Below, in pieces: positions 52,612-64,000 of a DNA stretch of 64,000 nucleotides. Numbering within the stretch: position 1 is the stretch's first letter; every line of letters begins with the position of its first letter. The position numbers were made by a program, and so were the translations under genes. The stretch lies in the NCBI GenBank assembly GCA_963930655.1, contig OZ005605.1, positions 3,851,501 through 3,915,500 of the forward strand, written 5' to 3'. This DNA is from Myrica gale (Eukaryota > Streptophyta > Magnoliopsida > Fagales > Myricaceae). The notes under the pieces were generated by a model. It did no database searches. It was given only the letters and a program-made list of their open reading frames with translations, and was not told where the DNA came from.

Positions 52612-55500
52612 GACAACATGTGGGGGAACGAGTTCTTAAAAACTGTACCTCTTGGGTTGTATTCTGGTTGTCTCGTAGCAGCGCGTTTTGCAATATGTGT
52701 TATTCTAGGTTAGTCCTACTGCCTCTCTACCGTTCCTCTTGCCAAAAGAGATCCTTTCTCCAAATAGTAAGCGTGTGAGAGCTCTCTATAAAAAGTGAAA
52801 GCTGTAACCCTCGATCCATTTTAGAATGAGAAATGGTCTGGGCGGTGAAGAACAGGGTGTCCTCTTCTTAGTACTTTTATCCTTTTTGTTCTTTTGAGAT
52901 TCTGGAAAGAAAGACGTTTTCTTTTTCAAATTTTGTGTTCGGGGTTGGTATGTCCCAGGTTTGCATTCTGTCAGCAGTGTGTAGAAGCATATAGAGATCT
53001 ACAAACCAACGAAGCTTCATCTTCGCCCCCACCCGTAAAGGGGAAAAAATAAGGGAGGAAACTACGTGAAATAAAGAAGGAATTAACAATGATAACTTCT
53101 TACAAGATTACTAAATTCTTTCTACCATTCAATCAATACATCCTTACCCAGTAACCAATAATTATCTTGTCTTTCTCTTAGGTTCTATATGTTGACGGAT
53201 GCCTACTTTTATTATACTTGCAAACATCACTTGACTAGGTGGACTTTAGTGTTTGCCCTGGCAATTTGCTGAAAATATTGAGTTACAGTTCCAAGTTCAA
53301 TTTTTTTTTAACTGGATGTTTGAGTTAGTTTACATGTACCTCAATTAATTTAGGGATCTGTTTTAATTATTGAGTCAAAAGCCTTGGAGTGGCCCTAAAG
53401 AGTTAGTAGCATTTATAAATATTTAAACTTAGACCTTGAAAGGAATATATCACCAAATTTCAAGCTTTAATCACTAAGTCAAACCTCTAATTCTGATTTC
53501 AATTACCCGATGTACCACGATAGATGATGGTAGCCTAAGCAATAATTGGGTACTTAAACCTCTGATCAAATCCCGTTTATAAAAACTCAAAAAGCCTGTT
53601 GTAACCCCTTGATTGCTCACGCCTCCGCTCCTTCCAATGAGCGTTTTCCTTCCCATTCTTTTTTACAATGGAAATATGCACCCAAGTCAGTTTGTCACGA
53701 GCACTTTCGGGCCCCTCAAGGAATTTGAGAAACGTGGTCCATATACGTGTTATGGGACCCCGGGAGTGCAATATACGCATTGGAGAAGCTCCAGTGGAGA
53801 TGGATGAAGACAGGCAACTAGCAAAGCATCAAACTCTGCATTATTTTGGAAACTGATGACTCAAAACGTTCGTTTGAATCAGGCATGACCCATTTGCCTC
53901 ACGCCATTCAATTTGCTAGAGTCGCACAATGTTCTTGTAATGTTGTTGGCTTTTAGTTGGGCAAGTTGTTGAGTGAGCTGGATTAGCCAGTTTTACTCGA
54001 GCACATTGGGTGTAGGCAGATGTTTAGGTCGTCATCGAGGTTAGCACCTTTGGGATACCTCAAAAATTACATTCTTTTGGAACTATATATGCTCGCCTTT
54101 TTCTCGGGGGAATAGTTGAAAACGGTTTGAATTTCCCATTACTGAAGTGATTCGGAGCGCTTAAGAAAGTCAATACACGAGTTGTTGGCGTTCTGGTACT
54201 GTTGGATGCCTAAGCAAAAAGACCATAGACCACAGACAATAAACAAGAGAAAAAGTGCAACGCAGTGGAATAACAAAAATATTCTAACACGAGAAGGTAA
54301 GGAAAATGTGGAGTTGCAGAAAAAGGCAATATATTTGCGTCTTTTTCTCGCCTACAAAAACCAACCATATTGCAGCCAGTCCACAGTAGATGAACACTCT
54401 TTCTTAACTATATAGTCAGTCCACAGCAGATATAACACCCGTACCTACCATACATGTAGTATCGGCTGGTGTGAAGAAACTGTAAATAAAAAGCAGATTA
54501 GATTAGGAGCCGTGTGGATATTAGATTAGGAGGCGTAGGTCACCACTCCGCCATGGAAGTGCGACTACATAGTTTATCCAAATAAAAAGATATCTAAAGC
54601 GATCTCAATTCACGGCATGCAGACAATCTCAAAAGTTACCCAATTGCTGTCAGCAGCTCAGCAATTGTTTATGTTACCCCAAATCTTTAGATTTTCTCTT
54701 TCTTTTATGAGTTCTGCTTGGAGCTCTCTCTATCTAGAGCACGAGGTTTATGACAATTAAGACTCCCAGTCCCAACCCACAAAACAAGGGAAGTAGATCT
54801 GAGATACCCAATAAAACGACTTTGCCATATTGAAAAGAAGAAATGGTGTCGTTTTCTTTGATTTCGACACACTACCAAGAAAAACCTCCCCGTGCCGTGT
54901 GGGAGAATGTTCAACATTTTTATAATGCTAGCTTTTGTCATGAAAAGATAATTTAGTCAAGAAATAGGGTCTTAAAAATTCCATCACAGTTGTTATAGTT
55001 GCAAGTGGGAATCAAAACGACCCAGTTTCATCCTTCGTTTCCGAGCTAGCAAAATGATTTTCCTTTGAGCCTTTTTTCCCTCTGAAGGATCAGATCATGC
55101 ATGTATATCCGGTCCTGCATGGGAATGTCTATCTATTGGCCCGTAGTGGGTCTCCTTATCAGCTACTATTTGTGGCGCATAATTTCGTGCATTGTAGTAT
55201 ATGCCTGTTGTAGTTATCAAAATGGGAACAAACGATCCAAATAACTCCATTACATGGCCCCAATTTTATAAATATCCCACTAAAATTGAAGGAAAAAACA
55301 AGCAAGTTATCGGGAGTGTTGTTTAGTTATAGTTCTAGATTTATTGTTAGTCCAGGTATATCTAAGCATAGATATTTCGTGTATCTTGGTAATGGATTAT
55401 GAAGTTTCAGAAGAAAAAAAATCCAAAAAAATAATCAATTTAAAAGGCACAAAAAAATACTAAAAAAATTGACATGTGAGATGAAACGGTGTACTGATCA
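52612..55500. other. Intergenic DNA between the ATPase and ABCG genes
   Basis: The first few hundred bases must hold the 3' UTR of the Ca2+-ATPase. No other gene or clear transposon is recognised; the small frames at 53474-53856 and 54182-54415 are featureless. Confidence 0.5.
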
Positions 55501-55709
55501 CATGCATGGCACATAACAAGCCCGTGAAGTATTAGTTGGCAAATTCTAAAAAGTGCTTTATGAATTTGCTCTAATCTCTCTCTCTAGCTTTTGACACATA
55601 TGCCATGCATGGCACATATCAAGCCCGTGAAGTATATTAGTTGGCAAATTCTAAAAAGTGCTTTATGAATTTGCTCTAATCTCTCTCTCTAGCTTTTGAC
55701 ACATATGCC
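55501..55709. repeat. 103-bp tandem duplication upstream of the ABCG gene
   Basis: Copy 1 (55501-55603) and copy 2 (55604-55709) both run from CATGCATGGCACATA to TTTTGACACATATGCC. They differ only by one substitution (ACATAACAAG versus ACATATCAAG) and a 2-bp insertion in copy 2. The unit contains an RY-like CATGCATG and a CT repeat. It lies about 195-400 bp upstream of the ABCG start codon, in the expected promoter. Confidence 0.93.
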
Positions 55710-55859
55710 TTGTGTGGTTACTTCTCAGAGATTTGACTCGGTAGAATGCACGACTCAACCCCCCTCACCTACTATAACTCTTACGCAATGGTTGGATATT
55801 TCAACCACCAAACCTCTTCTCCCTCTCTCTGTCACACTCTCTCTCTGTCTCTCTCTGAG

Positions 55860-55867
55860 TATAAATC
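55860..55867 (+). promoter_or_regulatory. TATA box of the ABCG gene
   Basis: TATAAATC directly follows a CT-rich tract (55810-55858) and lies 44 bp before the first ATG. Transcription would start near 55890, leaving a very short leader before ATG 55904 and a slightly longer one before the in-frame ATG 55928. Confidence 0.6.
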
Positions 55868-55903
55868 TACTGCCTAAACCTCAACCAACTTAGAACTCAC
55901 TGA

Positions 55904-58126
55904 ATGTTTCATGCAGGAGCTGAGAGCATGTCGTCGGCGGTACCACCCTTCGCCGACCAAAAGTTATCTTTCTTGAACCATAACCAGTCGATGGAGCTCA
56001 AAAGGCTCACTCAAAGATCCAGCGCTCACGTCTCTCCCACACTCGGTGAGCTGTTGAAGCGAGTCGAGGATGCGCAGTCCGACTCCGAATCTCCGGCTCA
56101 TCGGGTCCTCGACCTCGCCTACGCCTGTAGCTCCGTGCCTCCATCGTACCCTTTTGTTCTCTCCTTCGAAAACTTGACTTACAGCGTCAAGGTTGCCCGG
56201 CAGATGTCGTTGCCTCTGTGCTTTTCTAGCAGCGACGACGCGTTTGACAGCAAGATTTTACTGAATGACATCTCGGGCGAGGCAAGGGAAGGCGAACTCA
56301 TGGCGGTTCTTGGCGCTAGTGGGTCAGGTAAATCCACTCTCATCGACGCTCTTGCCGATCGGATCGCCAAAGAAAGCCTCAAAGGGTGTGTCACCCTGAA
56401 TGGGGAAGTGTTGGAGTCCAAGCTTTTGAAAGTGATCTCTGCTTATGTAATGCAAGACGACCTGTTGTTCCCCATGTTAACCGTGGAAGAGACGCTCATG
56501 TTTTCCGCCGAGTTCAGGCTCCCCCGCTCTCTGTCGAAGTCCAAAAAGAAAGGTAGAGTTCAGGCTCTAATCGACCAATTAGGCCTACGAAACGCAGCTA
56601 AGACTGTGATCGGTGACGAAGGCCATAGAGGCGTTTCCGGGGGCGAGCGCAGGCGTGTTTCTATTGGAATCGATATTATACACGATCCAATAGTGTTGTT
56701 TCTCGACGAGCCCACTTCCGGGCTCGACTCGACGAGCGCGTTCATGGTCGTGAAGGTCTTGCAGCGAATTGCTCAGAGTGGAAGCATTGTGGTCATGTCC
56801 ATACACCAGCCCAGTTATAGAATTCTCAGCTTACTAGACCGCTTAATCTTCCTCTCCCACGGACAAACAGTGTACAGCGGCTCTCTCACGAGCCTACCCC
56901 TCTTCTTTGCAGAGTTTGGGCGTCCGATCCCTGAAAACGAGAACAGAACGGAGTTCGCTCTCGATCTGATTCGTGAGCTCGAGGAAGATCCTGACGGAAC
57001 CAAGAGCTTAGTGGAATTCAACAAGTCATGGCAAGCCAAGATTAAGAAGCAACGAAGCAACAAAAATTTCCATAACGGACAAAAGCAGCTATCCCTCAAA
57101 GACGCCATAAGTGCAAGCATTTCAAGAGGAAAATTAGTCTCGGGCGCCCCCAACAGCACGACTCTCACATCTTCTTTTCCAACGTTTGCCAACCCACTCT
57201 GGATTGAAATGCTGGTTGTAGCCAAACGGTCGCTGACAAACTCTAGAAGAATGCCTGAGCTTTTTGGAATCCGGTTGGGGGCGGTGCTTGTTACTGGGAT
57301 TATCTTGGCTACTATGTTCTGGCAGCTCGATAATTCACCCAGAGGCGCCCAAGAACGCTTAGGGTTCTTCGCCTTTGCAATGTCCACCACTTTCTACACT
57401 TGTGCGGAAGCCATTCCCGTATTCCTCCAAGAGCGATACATTTTCATGAGAGAAACTGCATACAACGCTTATCGTCGTTCTTCCTACGTTCTCGCCCATT
57501 CGCTCATCTCCATCCCTTCTTTAATTTTCCTATCTTTCACCTTCGCCGCCACGACCTTCTGGGCAGTGGGACTCGCCGGCGGGCTCTCCGGATTCTTCTT
57601 CTTCCTCTTGATAATCTTTGCAGCGTTTTGGGCCGGGAGCTCCTTCGTGACGTTTCTATCAGGGGTTGTCTCACATGTCATGCTGGGTTACACTGTTGTG
57701 GTGGCCATCTTGGCCTACTTCCTCTTGTTCAGTGGGTTCTTCATTACCAGGGACAGAATCCCAGTCTACTGGATTTGGTTCCACTACCTCTCCCTAGTCA
57801 AGTATCCATACGAAGGTGTTCTGCAGAACGAATTCGACGACCCAGGGAAGTGCTTCGTGAGAGGCGTGCAGTTGTTCGACAACACGCCGCTTGGGATGGT
57901 GCCCGACTCGTTGAAGGTGGAGCTGTTGAAGAGCATGGGCAAAACACTGAGCATGAACCTCACGAGCACCACGTGCGTGACCACGGGTTTGGATATACTA
58001 AAGCAACAGGGAATCACTGATATAAGCAAGTGGAATTGCCTGTGGATCACTCTGGCCTGGGGCTTTTTCTTTAGGATTCTGTTTTACTTAACTTTGTTGC
58101 TTGGAAGCAAGAACAAGAGGAGGTAA
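55904..58126 (+). CDS. Half-size ABC transporter, ABCG (WBC) subfamily, single exon
   Basis: A 740-codon intronless gene. The ABC domain comes first, as in all ABCG proteins: Walker [10 protein letters not shown] at residues 137-145, signature [10 protein letters not shown] at about 244-253, Walker B with [10 protein letters not shown] (catalytic Glu269). The hydrophobic membrane domain follows from about residue 450 to 735 with six predicted helices (e.g. [36 protein letters not shown]). A Cys-containing extracellular loop near the end (residues about 645-690) fits this subfamily. The N-terminal segment [20 protein letters not shown] is typical of the intronless ABCG1/2/6/16/20 clade, which works at the plasma membrane as dimers and exports suberin, cutin or pollen-wall precursors. 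The first Met is at 55904; an in-frame Met (55928, MSSAV) is an alternative start. The exact orthologue is not assigned. Confidence 0.95.
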   Translation: MFHAGAESMSSAVPPFADQKLSFLNHNQSMELKRLTQRSSAHVSPTLGELLKRVEDAQSDSESPAHRVLDLAYACSSVPPSYPFVLSFENLTYSVKVARQMSLPLCFSSSDDAFDSKILLNDISGEAREGELMAVLGASGSGKSTLIDALADRIAKESLKGCVTLNGEVLESKLLKVISAYVMQDDLLFPMLTVEETLMFSAEFRLPRSLSKSKKKGRVQALIDQLGLRNAAKTVIGDEGHRGVSGGERRRVSIGIDIIHDPIVLFLDEPTSGLDSTSAFMVVKVLQRIAQSGSIVVMSIHQPSYRILSLLDRLIFLSHGQTVYSGSLTSLPLFFAEFGRPIPENENRTEFALDLIRELEEDPDGTKSLVEFNKSWQAKIKKQRSNKNFHNGQKQLSLKDAISASISRGKLVSGAPNSTTLTSSFPTFANPLWIEMLVVAKRSLTNSRRMPELFGIRLGAVLVTGIILATMFWQLDNSPRGAQERLGFFAFAMSTTFYTCAEAIPVFLQERYIFMRETAYNAYRRSSYVLAHSLISIPSLIFLSFTFAATTFWAVGLAGGLSGFFFFLLIIFAAFWAGSSFVTFLSGVVSHVMLGYTVVVAILAYFLLFSGFFITRDRIPVYWIWFHYLSLVKYPYEGVLQNEFDDPGKCFVRGVQLFDNTPLGMVPDSLKVELLKSMGKTLSMNLTSTTCVTTGLDILKQQGITDISKWNCLWITLAWGFFFRILFYLTLLLGSKNKRR

Positions 58127-58319
58127 TTTTTTTTTTCTAGATAAGAGGAGGTAATTAATTAAGGAAAAAATATTGTTTATTATTATTTCCGCTGTAATTT
58201 TTTTTCTTTATGAGAGATAAAGTTGTTAATTATTAGTAGACTCTGTTTCGAGATGGGATCTAATTGTCCTTACTTGCCTTCATTGTCAAACTTTAATTCA
58301 CTATCTGCCACTGACCCAC

Positions 58320-58542
58320 GAAAATGGAGGGAATCCGTCCGAAGCACCGAATGGATGGCTGTAACCGCACGTTCCAGCCATCCAACGGTCAGGAATCCGA
58401 GGTGTGTGGGTCCCGCGCGGGACCCACATCTACCCGAACAGCTCTTCTCAGGCATTCCTAACCGTTGGATGGCTGGAACGTGCGGTTCCAGCAATCCATT
58501 CGGTGCTTCGGACGGATTCTCCTTCGGAGGGAATCCGTTCTC
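58320..58542. mobile_element. Hairpin MITE in the ABCG 3' flank, MULE type
   Basis: The 223-bp insertion has a perfect 9-bp target duplication CTGACCCAC (58311-58319 and 58543-58551). It is a near-perfect hairpin: arms of about 67 bp (GAATCCGTCCGAAGC, GCACGTTCCAGCCATCCAAC) are inverted on either side of a palindromic centre GTGGGTCCCGCGCGGGACCCAC. It begins 193 bp after the ABCG stop codon, so it may lie in the 3' UTR. There is no coding capacity. Confidence 0.85.
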
Positions 58543-58832
58543 CTGACCCACTGTCATATCTTTGTTTAACAAGTTCATTATATTAATTATTAGAAACAAA
58601 TGAACAGATTTTATTCGGTTTTTCGATTTCGATCGACAAGGAGTGTTTTGTCGTACACGATATACTTTACATGTGCAATATCCACCTATAAAATTTAGGT
58701 TGTTTACAGGTTTGGATCATTTATAATTGCATACGGAGAGAGAGCAGCACAGGAGCTATGAGGGCTGGCTAGGGTCATGGCCCTCCTAGCTCTTCAAAAA
58801 TCGTTAAATAATTTTTTTTCTTTAGTCCGTGG

Positions 58833-59004
58833 TTGGATGCGCAAAAAAAATTCGTGGAGTTGGAAGTAGAAGGGTAAATTTTATTGGAATTGATAAAAAA
58901 AAAGTTATTGGAATTTGGAGAAATATTAGAGTTTTGTTGGATTTTGTGAAAAAATATGGGAGTTTGTGAAAATAAAAATTCAAAAAAGTTTTTTGTGCAT
59001 CCAA
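58833..59004. mobile_element. Short MITE, 172 bp
   Basis: 16-bp inverted ends TTGGATGCGCAAAAAA (58833-58848) and the complement of TTGGATGCACAAAAAA (58989-59004) differ at one base. The interior is AT-rich with repeated TTGGAATTTGGA-like motifs. No target duplication is clear. Confidence 0.65.
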
Positions 59005-59168
59005 AATTATTATTATTTTTTTAATTTTGACCTCCTAATAAATTATTTATATGTAATTGACCCTCTAAGACTCAATCCAGACTTTGTCCTTAAAGAGGAG
59101 AATATGCAAGTGTTAAATATAGTATAATCCACATTGTCCGAAGTTTAATATGAACATTATTAAATAGT

Positions 59169-59434
59169 TGTAAAATTAAGGAACAATACGATCTAGAAAG
59201 CATAACAAAGAGAGAAAGAGAGCAATAGCTTTTCATGAACTATGATATATTCTAAATATTGTTGGGTCTCACAATTCATCTCAATACCCATTTATATAGG
59301 CATAGAAGAGATACATAGAATTAAAAGGAATTCAAACGGAATTAAAAATGTACATAATGGTGAGAAAACTAACGGTTGGTAAAAGGTGTAACTGGTGTAA
59401 CGGTCATCCATAATAACTCATAATATTGATAACA
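59169..59434 (-). repeat. 3' LTR of the right-hand copia element
   Basis: 266 bp, reading TGTTATCAATATT at its minus-strand start and ending TTTTACA. A TATA box (TATATAAATGGG on the minus strand, near 59290-59301) is present. The left flank is ATAGT; its partner lies outside the window. Confidence 0.85.
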
Positions 59435-59769
59435 CTCCCCCTTGGATGACCATACACAACGAATAATCCTCGTTAAAACCTTGCCAAGGAAAACCCAATA
59501 GGAAAAAACAAATAGCGAAGGAAAAAGAGTACATTATTCGTGTGTATCTTTGAGTGGTAGAATATTGTCTCATTAAAACCTTGCAAAGGAAAACCCAATG
59601 GGACAAAACCTTAGCAAAGGAAAAAGAGTATAATATGTACCAATATAGAAGACTCTCCCTTAAAAGGATGACTAGTTTCACGATGAAAAATCTTTGAGAC
59701 GTTGCATTCCAATGTTGTGCACAATCTTCTTGAATGTTGTAGTGGGTAGTAATTTGGTGAATAAATCTG

Positions 59770-62700
59770 TCAAATTGTCACTTGAACGTATTTGTTTGAC
59801 ATCAATTTCACCGCTCTTCTGGAGTTAATGAGTATAAAATAATTTAAGTGAAATATGCTTGGTTCTATCACCTTTAATGTAACTCCCTCTGATCTATGTG
59901 ATACAAGCAGCATTATCTTCATACAAAATTGTGGGACTGTCTTTAACTGATCGAAGACCACATTTTTCTTGAATATGTTGAATCACTGATTTCAACCAAA
60001 CACATTCCCGGCTTGCCTCATGAATTGCAATTATTTCATAGTGATTCGAAGAGGTAACATATATTGTTTGCTTGACGGATCTCCATGAAATGGCAGTACC
60101 TCCATAGGTAAATAAATATCTAGTTTGTGATCGTCCTTTATGTGGATTAGATAAATAGTCTGCATCTGCAAAACCAACCAACTGAGCAGATGATTCTTTT
60201 GGATAATATAATCTCATGTCATTGGTTCCTAGGAGATAACGTAATACTTGTTTGACTTCATTCCAATGTCTCCGAGTTAGTGCAGAACTATATCTGACAA
60301 GCAAATTAACTGCAAATGCTATATCAGGACGAGTGCAATTTGCAGGGTATATTAAGGCACCAGCTGCACTGAGATATGGTACTTCAGGATCAAGAATCTC
60401 TTCTTCTTCGTCTTTAGGACGGAATGAATCTTTTTTCATATATAGTCGTACAACCATTGGAGTACTCAGAGGATGAGCTTTATCTATATAAAAGTGCTTC
60501 AAGACTTTTTCAGTATATGTCGATTGATGGACAAAAATTCCACTTGGAAAATGCTCAAGCTACAGGCCAAGACAAACTTTAGTTTTTCCAAGATCTTTCA
60601 TTTCAAATTCACTTTTTAAACAATTTGTAGTCTTCATGAGCTCTGCTGGAGTCCCCACAAGATTTAAATCATCAACATATATTGCAATTATTACGAATTC
60701 GGATTCTGATTTCTTGATAAAAACACACGGGCAAAGTATATTATTCTCATATCCCTACTTTAGGAAATATTCACTAAGACGGTGATACCACATGCGTCCG
60801 AATTGTTTTAACCCATACAAAGATTTTTGCAACTTGATAGAGTACATGCTTTTGGATGTAGAATTACATGCTTCAGGCATTTTAAATCCTTCAGGAATTT
60901 TCATGTATATATCATGGTCTAATGAACAATCTAAGTATGCAGTCACAACATCCATTAATTGCATATCTAATCTTTTTGTGACTACTAAGCTGATTAAAAT
61001 CTAAAGGTAATTGAATCTATTACGGGAGAATAGGTCTCTTCATAATCAATCTCGGTCTTTGCGAGAAACCTTCTGCGACAAGTCGTGCTTTATATCTCAC
61101 GACTTCATTTTTCTCATTACGTTTTTGCACAAATACCCACTTATATCCAACAGGCATGGCATCTTCAGGTGTCTGGACTACAAGTCCAAATACTTCACGT
61201 TTGGCTAGAGAGTTTAACTCTGCCTGGATTGCTTCTTTCCACATTGGCCAATCATTTCTACGTCGACATTCTTCGACGGATTGTGGTTCAGTTTCATCAT
61301 TACTTCTGGTAATGTCAAAAGTAATTTTGAATGAAAATATGTTGTCGACAACAATTTTGTTTCTATCCAACATTTCTCATGTACTCACGTAATGTATTGA
61401 AATCTCATTATTTTCAGGTACCTTTTCCTTTTCAGGAGTTACTACTGGACTATCTCTTCAGGATATTCTATTTCATGAAATTGTTTTTCAGGAGACATAT
61501 TTTTCAATTTTATTTCCTGTATTGTGGAAATGGTCTCTTTAGGAGCACCAATGTCTTTCTTTTGTGTCTTTCGCTTTCGGGGAATTTTATCTTTAGCACC
61601 CAGAGGTCTACCATGCCTCAAGCTTGTATTGGATTCATTTCCTACTTGTTGTTCTTCAGGAACATTAATCCGTGCAGGAACATTAGCAGCTGACGTGTAT
61701 GATTTCACAACCCTCTTATTATCTGTAAACACATCTGGTAATTGAATTGCAATATCTTGCAAATGAATGATCTTTTGAACTTCAAGTTCACATTGATTGG
61801 TTCAAGGATCAAAATGAGATAACGTCGAATTATTCCAAGTAATCTCACGTCGTGCTTCAGACAACGACTTTTCACTACCCAATGGTGGAGAAATGGTCTT
61901 ATCAAAATGATAGTCATCAAAACGTGCTTTAAAAATATCACCAATTAATGGTTCAAGATATCTAATAAAGGATGGAGAATCAAAACCGACATAAATACCA
62001 AGTCTACGTTGAGGACCCATTTTAGTGCGTTGAGTGGGTGAAATTGGAACATAGACAGTAGAACCAAAAATTCGCAGATGAGAGATATTCGGAGGTTGAC
62101 CAAAAGCAAGTTGGAGAGGAGAATATTTATGATAAGCAGTTGGTCTAATCCGTACCAGTGATGTAACATGTAAAATAGCATGTCCTCAAGCAGAAACTGG
62201 TAACTTTGTTCTCGTAAGCAAAGGTGGAGCAATTAACTGAAGTCTTTTGATGAAATATCCAGCTAAACCATTTTGAGTATGAACATGAGGAACAAAATAT
62301 TCAACATCAATTCCAACAGATACACAATAGTTAATAAAAGCCTGAGATTAAAATTCTGCAGCATTATCTAATCGAATGCTCTTAATAGGATGATTAGGAA
62401 ATTGTGTTCTTAGTCTAATAATTTGAGTAAAAGTCGAGCAAATGCAACATTTTAAGTAGAAAGAAGGCAAACATGTGACCATCTAGTAGATGCATCAATT
62501 AAAACCATGAAATATTTAAATGGTCCACATGCAGGATGAATTGGTCCACAAATATCTCCCTGAATTCTTTTGTAAAAATGATGGAGACTCAACAACTACA
62601 GAGATAGTTTAATAATAAATTTTGCCTTGAGATAATGAACTATAAGAATAATCACTTGGTAAAAGAATCTTTTGATTCTTTAAAGGATGTCCATGTGATG

Positions 62701-63541
62701 TAGACCAATTCTCATTCATCCCACACCAATAGCATTTTTCTTCATAATTCTTTGACAGTTTATTCTGCAACCCTTTGCCTTTTCTTGTTTGACATTTCTT
62801 AACTTCTGGTGGTTCGGTGTTGAAGAATTGTTATTCCACTTCTGGTGGTGTTGTTTTTCCATTTTATTCTCTCCCCAACCACGACCACGACTATAGTTCT
62901 TTTTCTGAAAAGATGTCTCATTCACTTCAGGGAGTGAGACTCCATTCGCTTCAGGGAATGGTTGAGAATCAGTCGGTCGGGACTGATGATTTTTCATCAA
63001 AAGCTCATTATTTTGTTCAGCCACAAGAAGACAAGAAATTAGTTCAAAATATTTCGTGAACTTTCGCTCTCGATATTGCTGCTGCAGGAGCATATTCGAT
63101 GCCTGAAAAGTAGTGAATGTTTTTTCCAACATGTCTTCTTCAGTGACATTTTCTCCACACATGATTAACTGTGAAATGATTTTGAACAAAGCAGAATTAT
63201 ACTCACAAACAAATTTAAAATCTTGCAATCTCAGGTGCATCTAATTATATCGAGTTTTGGGAGGATTACGGACTTCCGGTGCTCGTATCTCTCCTTTAAA
63301 TTATTCCATAAAAAAGAAGATCTTTTACCGTAAGATATTCAGATTTCAATTCTTCATGGAGATGATGGCGTAAGAAAATCATTGCTTTGGCACGATCCTG
63401 CAGGGATGCATCATTTTCCTCTCGAATAGTATTTCCAAGATTCTTAGCATCAAGATGAATTTCAGCATCAAAGACCCATGAGAGACAATTATTGCCCAAA
63501 ATATCAAGAGCTACGAATTCAAGTTTTGCAAGATTCGACAT
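59770..63541 (-). pseudogene. Degenerate copia gag-pol, minus strand
   Basis: Gag begins at 63541 (MSNLAKLEFVALDILG) and continues, after a break at 63296, in the 174-codon frame 63240-62716. The CCHC zinc knuckle is damaged in that frame. Integrase remnants follow, and then GPQRRLGIYVGFDSPSFIRY (about 62020-61960). RT runs from about 61270 to 60560 (WKEAIQAELNSL, YKARLVAEGFSQ, an intact YVDD at 60668-60679). RNase H with the copia signature LVGFADADYLSNP is in 60502-59894. Stops and frameshifts break the frame at many points, e.g. near 61020, 60970, 60755 and 60550. Gag, RT and RNase H are still easily recognised, protease is not. Confidence 0.85.
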
Positions 63542-63671
63542 GATCTATAACAAGCAACGGATGAATAAGTTTCTAATCCAATTACACAAAGCAACAAAGA
63601 AGAAAATGTCAAATCGAATAAACTTACCACAAGCTTGTGAAAGGATATAAAAATATGCAACTTCGAATGAA

Positions 63672-63969
63672 CTTTTTGCAACAAGAAAGTACACGTCCTT
63701 CTCTTGTAATTTCAAGTACTTCATTCACGATAGGTAGAGCTTCGTGTTGATAACGTGTTGTAAAACTAAGGAACAATACGATCTAGAAAGCGTAACAAAG
63801 AGAGAAAGAGAGCAATAGTTCTTTTTGCAACAAGAAAGTACACGTCCTTCTCTTGTAATTTCAAGTACTTCATTCACGATAGGTAGAGTTTCGTGTTGAT
63901 AACGTGTTGTAAAACTAAGAAACAATACGATTTAGAAAGCGTAACAAAGAGAGAAAGAGAGCAATAGTT
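63672..63969 (-). repeat. 149-bp tandem duplication spanning LTR end, primer site and leader
   Basis: 63672-63820 and 63821-63969 are direct copies differing at three positions. Each unit holds, on the minus strand, the last 62 bp of the LTR, the junction with the primer-site region (ACACGTTATCAACACGA) and the start of the leader. The inner unit matches the 3' LTR at the two LTR sites where the units differ. The element therefore has two copies of its priming module. Confidence 0.9.
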
Positions 63970-64000
63970 CTTCAGGAACTATGATATATTCTAAATATTG
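63908..64000 (-). repeat. 5' LTR (partial) of the right-hand copia element
   Basis: 93 bp matching 59169-59261 with seven differences. The remaining 170 bp or so of this LTR is beyond the window edge. Confidence 0.8.

Larger units (their letters stand above)
59169..64000 (-). mobile_element. Ty1/copia LTR retrotransposon, minus strand, running off the window
   Basis: The 3' LTR (59169-59434) lies at the left, preceded on the minus strand by a purine-rich tract (AAGGGGGAG). Then come RNase H, RT, integrase and gag remnants in minus-strand order, the leader, and part of the 5' LTR at the right edge (63908-64000). The 3' LTR and the visible 93 bp of 5' LTR differ at seven positions, so this insertion is older than the one at 2423. 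The primer-site region reads ACACGTTATCAACACGA on the minus strand rather than the initiator-Met type. The rest of the 5' LTR and the target duplication lie outside the window. Confidence 0.9.

Overview
This is nuclear DNA from a flowering plant, most likely a eudicot. Genes carry GT-AG introns, the intergenic DNA is AT-rich, and more than half of the window is transposable elements of typical angiosperm families (Ty1/copia, LINE, tRNA-derived SINE, hAT, CACTA and Mutator-like). I cannot name the species from sequence alone.

Four protein-coding loci stand out. (1) Two in-frame internal exons of the translation factor eIF4G lie at the left edge (517-1014, minus); its first exon is not nearby and a hAT terminus lies just upstream. 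(2) A single-exon gene for a conserved, uncharacterised 144-residue plant protein (9851-10285, minus) has its own TATA box. (3) A complete eight-exon ER-type Ca2+-ATPase (ECA1/ECA4 type, 45242-52611, plus) splices to 1060 codons. (4) A complete intronless half-size ABCG transporter (55904-58126, plus) follows. Loci 3 and 4 form a gene island of about 13 kb in which only small MITEs are seen.

The rest is layered transposon debris. 1.0-2.0 kb: a hAT terminus and a MITE. 2.4-7.7 kb: a complete copia element with intact LTRs, PBS, PPT and a 5-bp target duplication, but a broken gag-pol. 11.1-13.9 kb: a giant fold-back element, a non-autonomous hAT and a long-TIR MITE, the first with a perfect 9-bp and the others with near-perfect 8- and 9-bp target duplications. 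14.9-25.0 kb: a SINE, a minus-strand LINE, a plus-strand LINE 3' piece, a MITE and a plus-strand LINE lacking most of its endonuclease and RT. 25.0-25.5 kb: a glutamate-receptor-like (GLR) pseudogene fragment caught between that LINE and a copia LTR. 25.5-27.5 kb: a decayed copia. 28.2-32.1 kb: a hAT with transposase remains. 33.5-37.4 kb: a decayed CACTA element. 37.8-40.0 kb: a non-autonomous hAT-like element. 42.7-44.0 kb: a Pack-MULE-like element that appears to carry a captured piece of a 4-coumarate-CoA-ligase-like gene. 59.2 kb to the end: a minus-strand copia with a duplicated LTR-end/PBS module, running off the window.

The cellular genes are functionally unrelated (translation, ER calcium/manganese transport, lipid/wax-type export), as expected for a plant chromosome, so there is no operon logic. 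Regulation visible in sequence is limited to TATA boxes, LTR promoters, a tandem duplication upstream of the ABCG gene and MITEs in or beside genes. I found no convincing undescribed biological system. The most unusual objects are the GC-rich nested-palindrome element at 11.1 kb, the gene-capturing MULE at 42.7 kb and the duplicated priming module of the right-hand copia.
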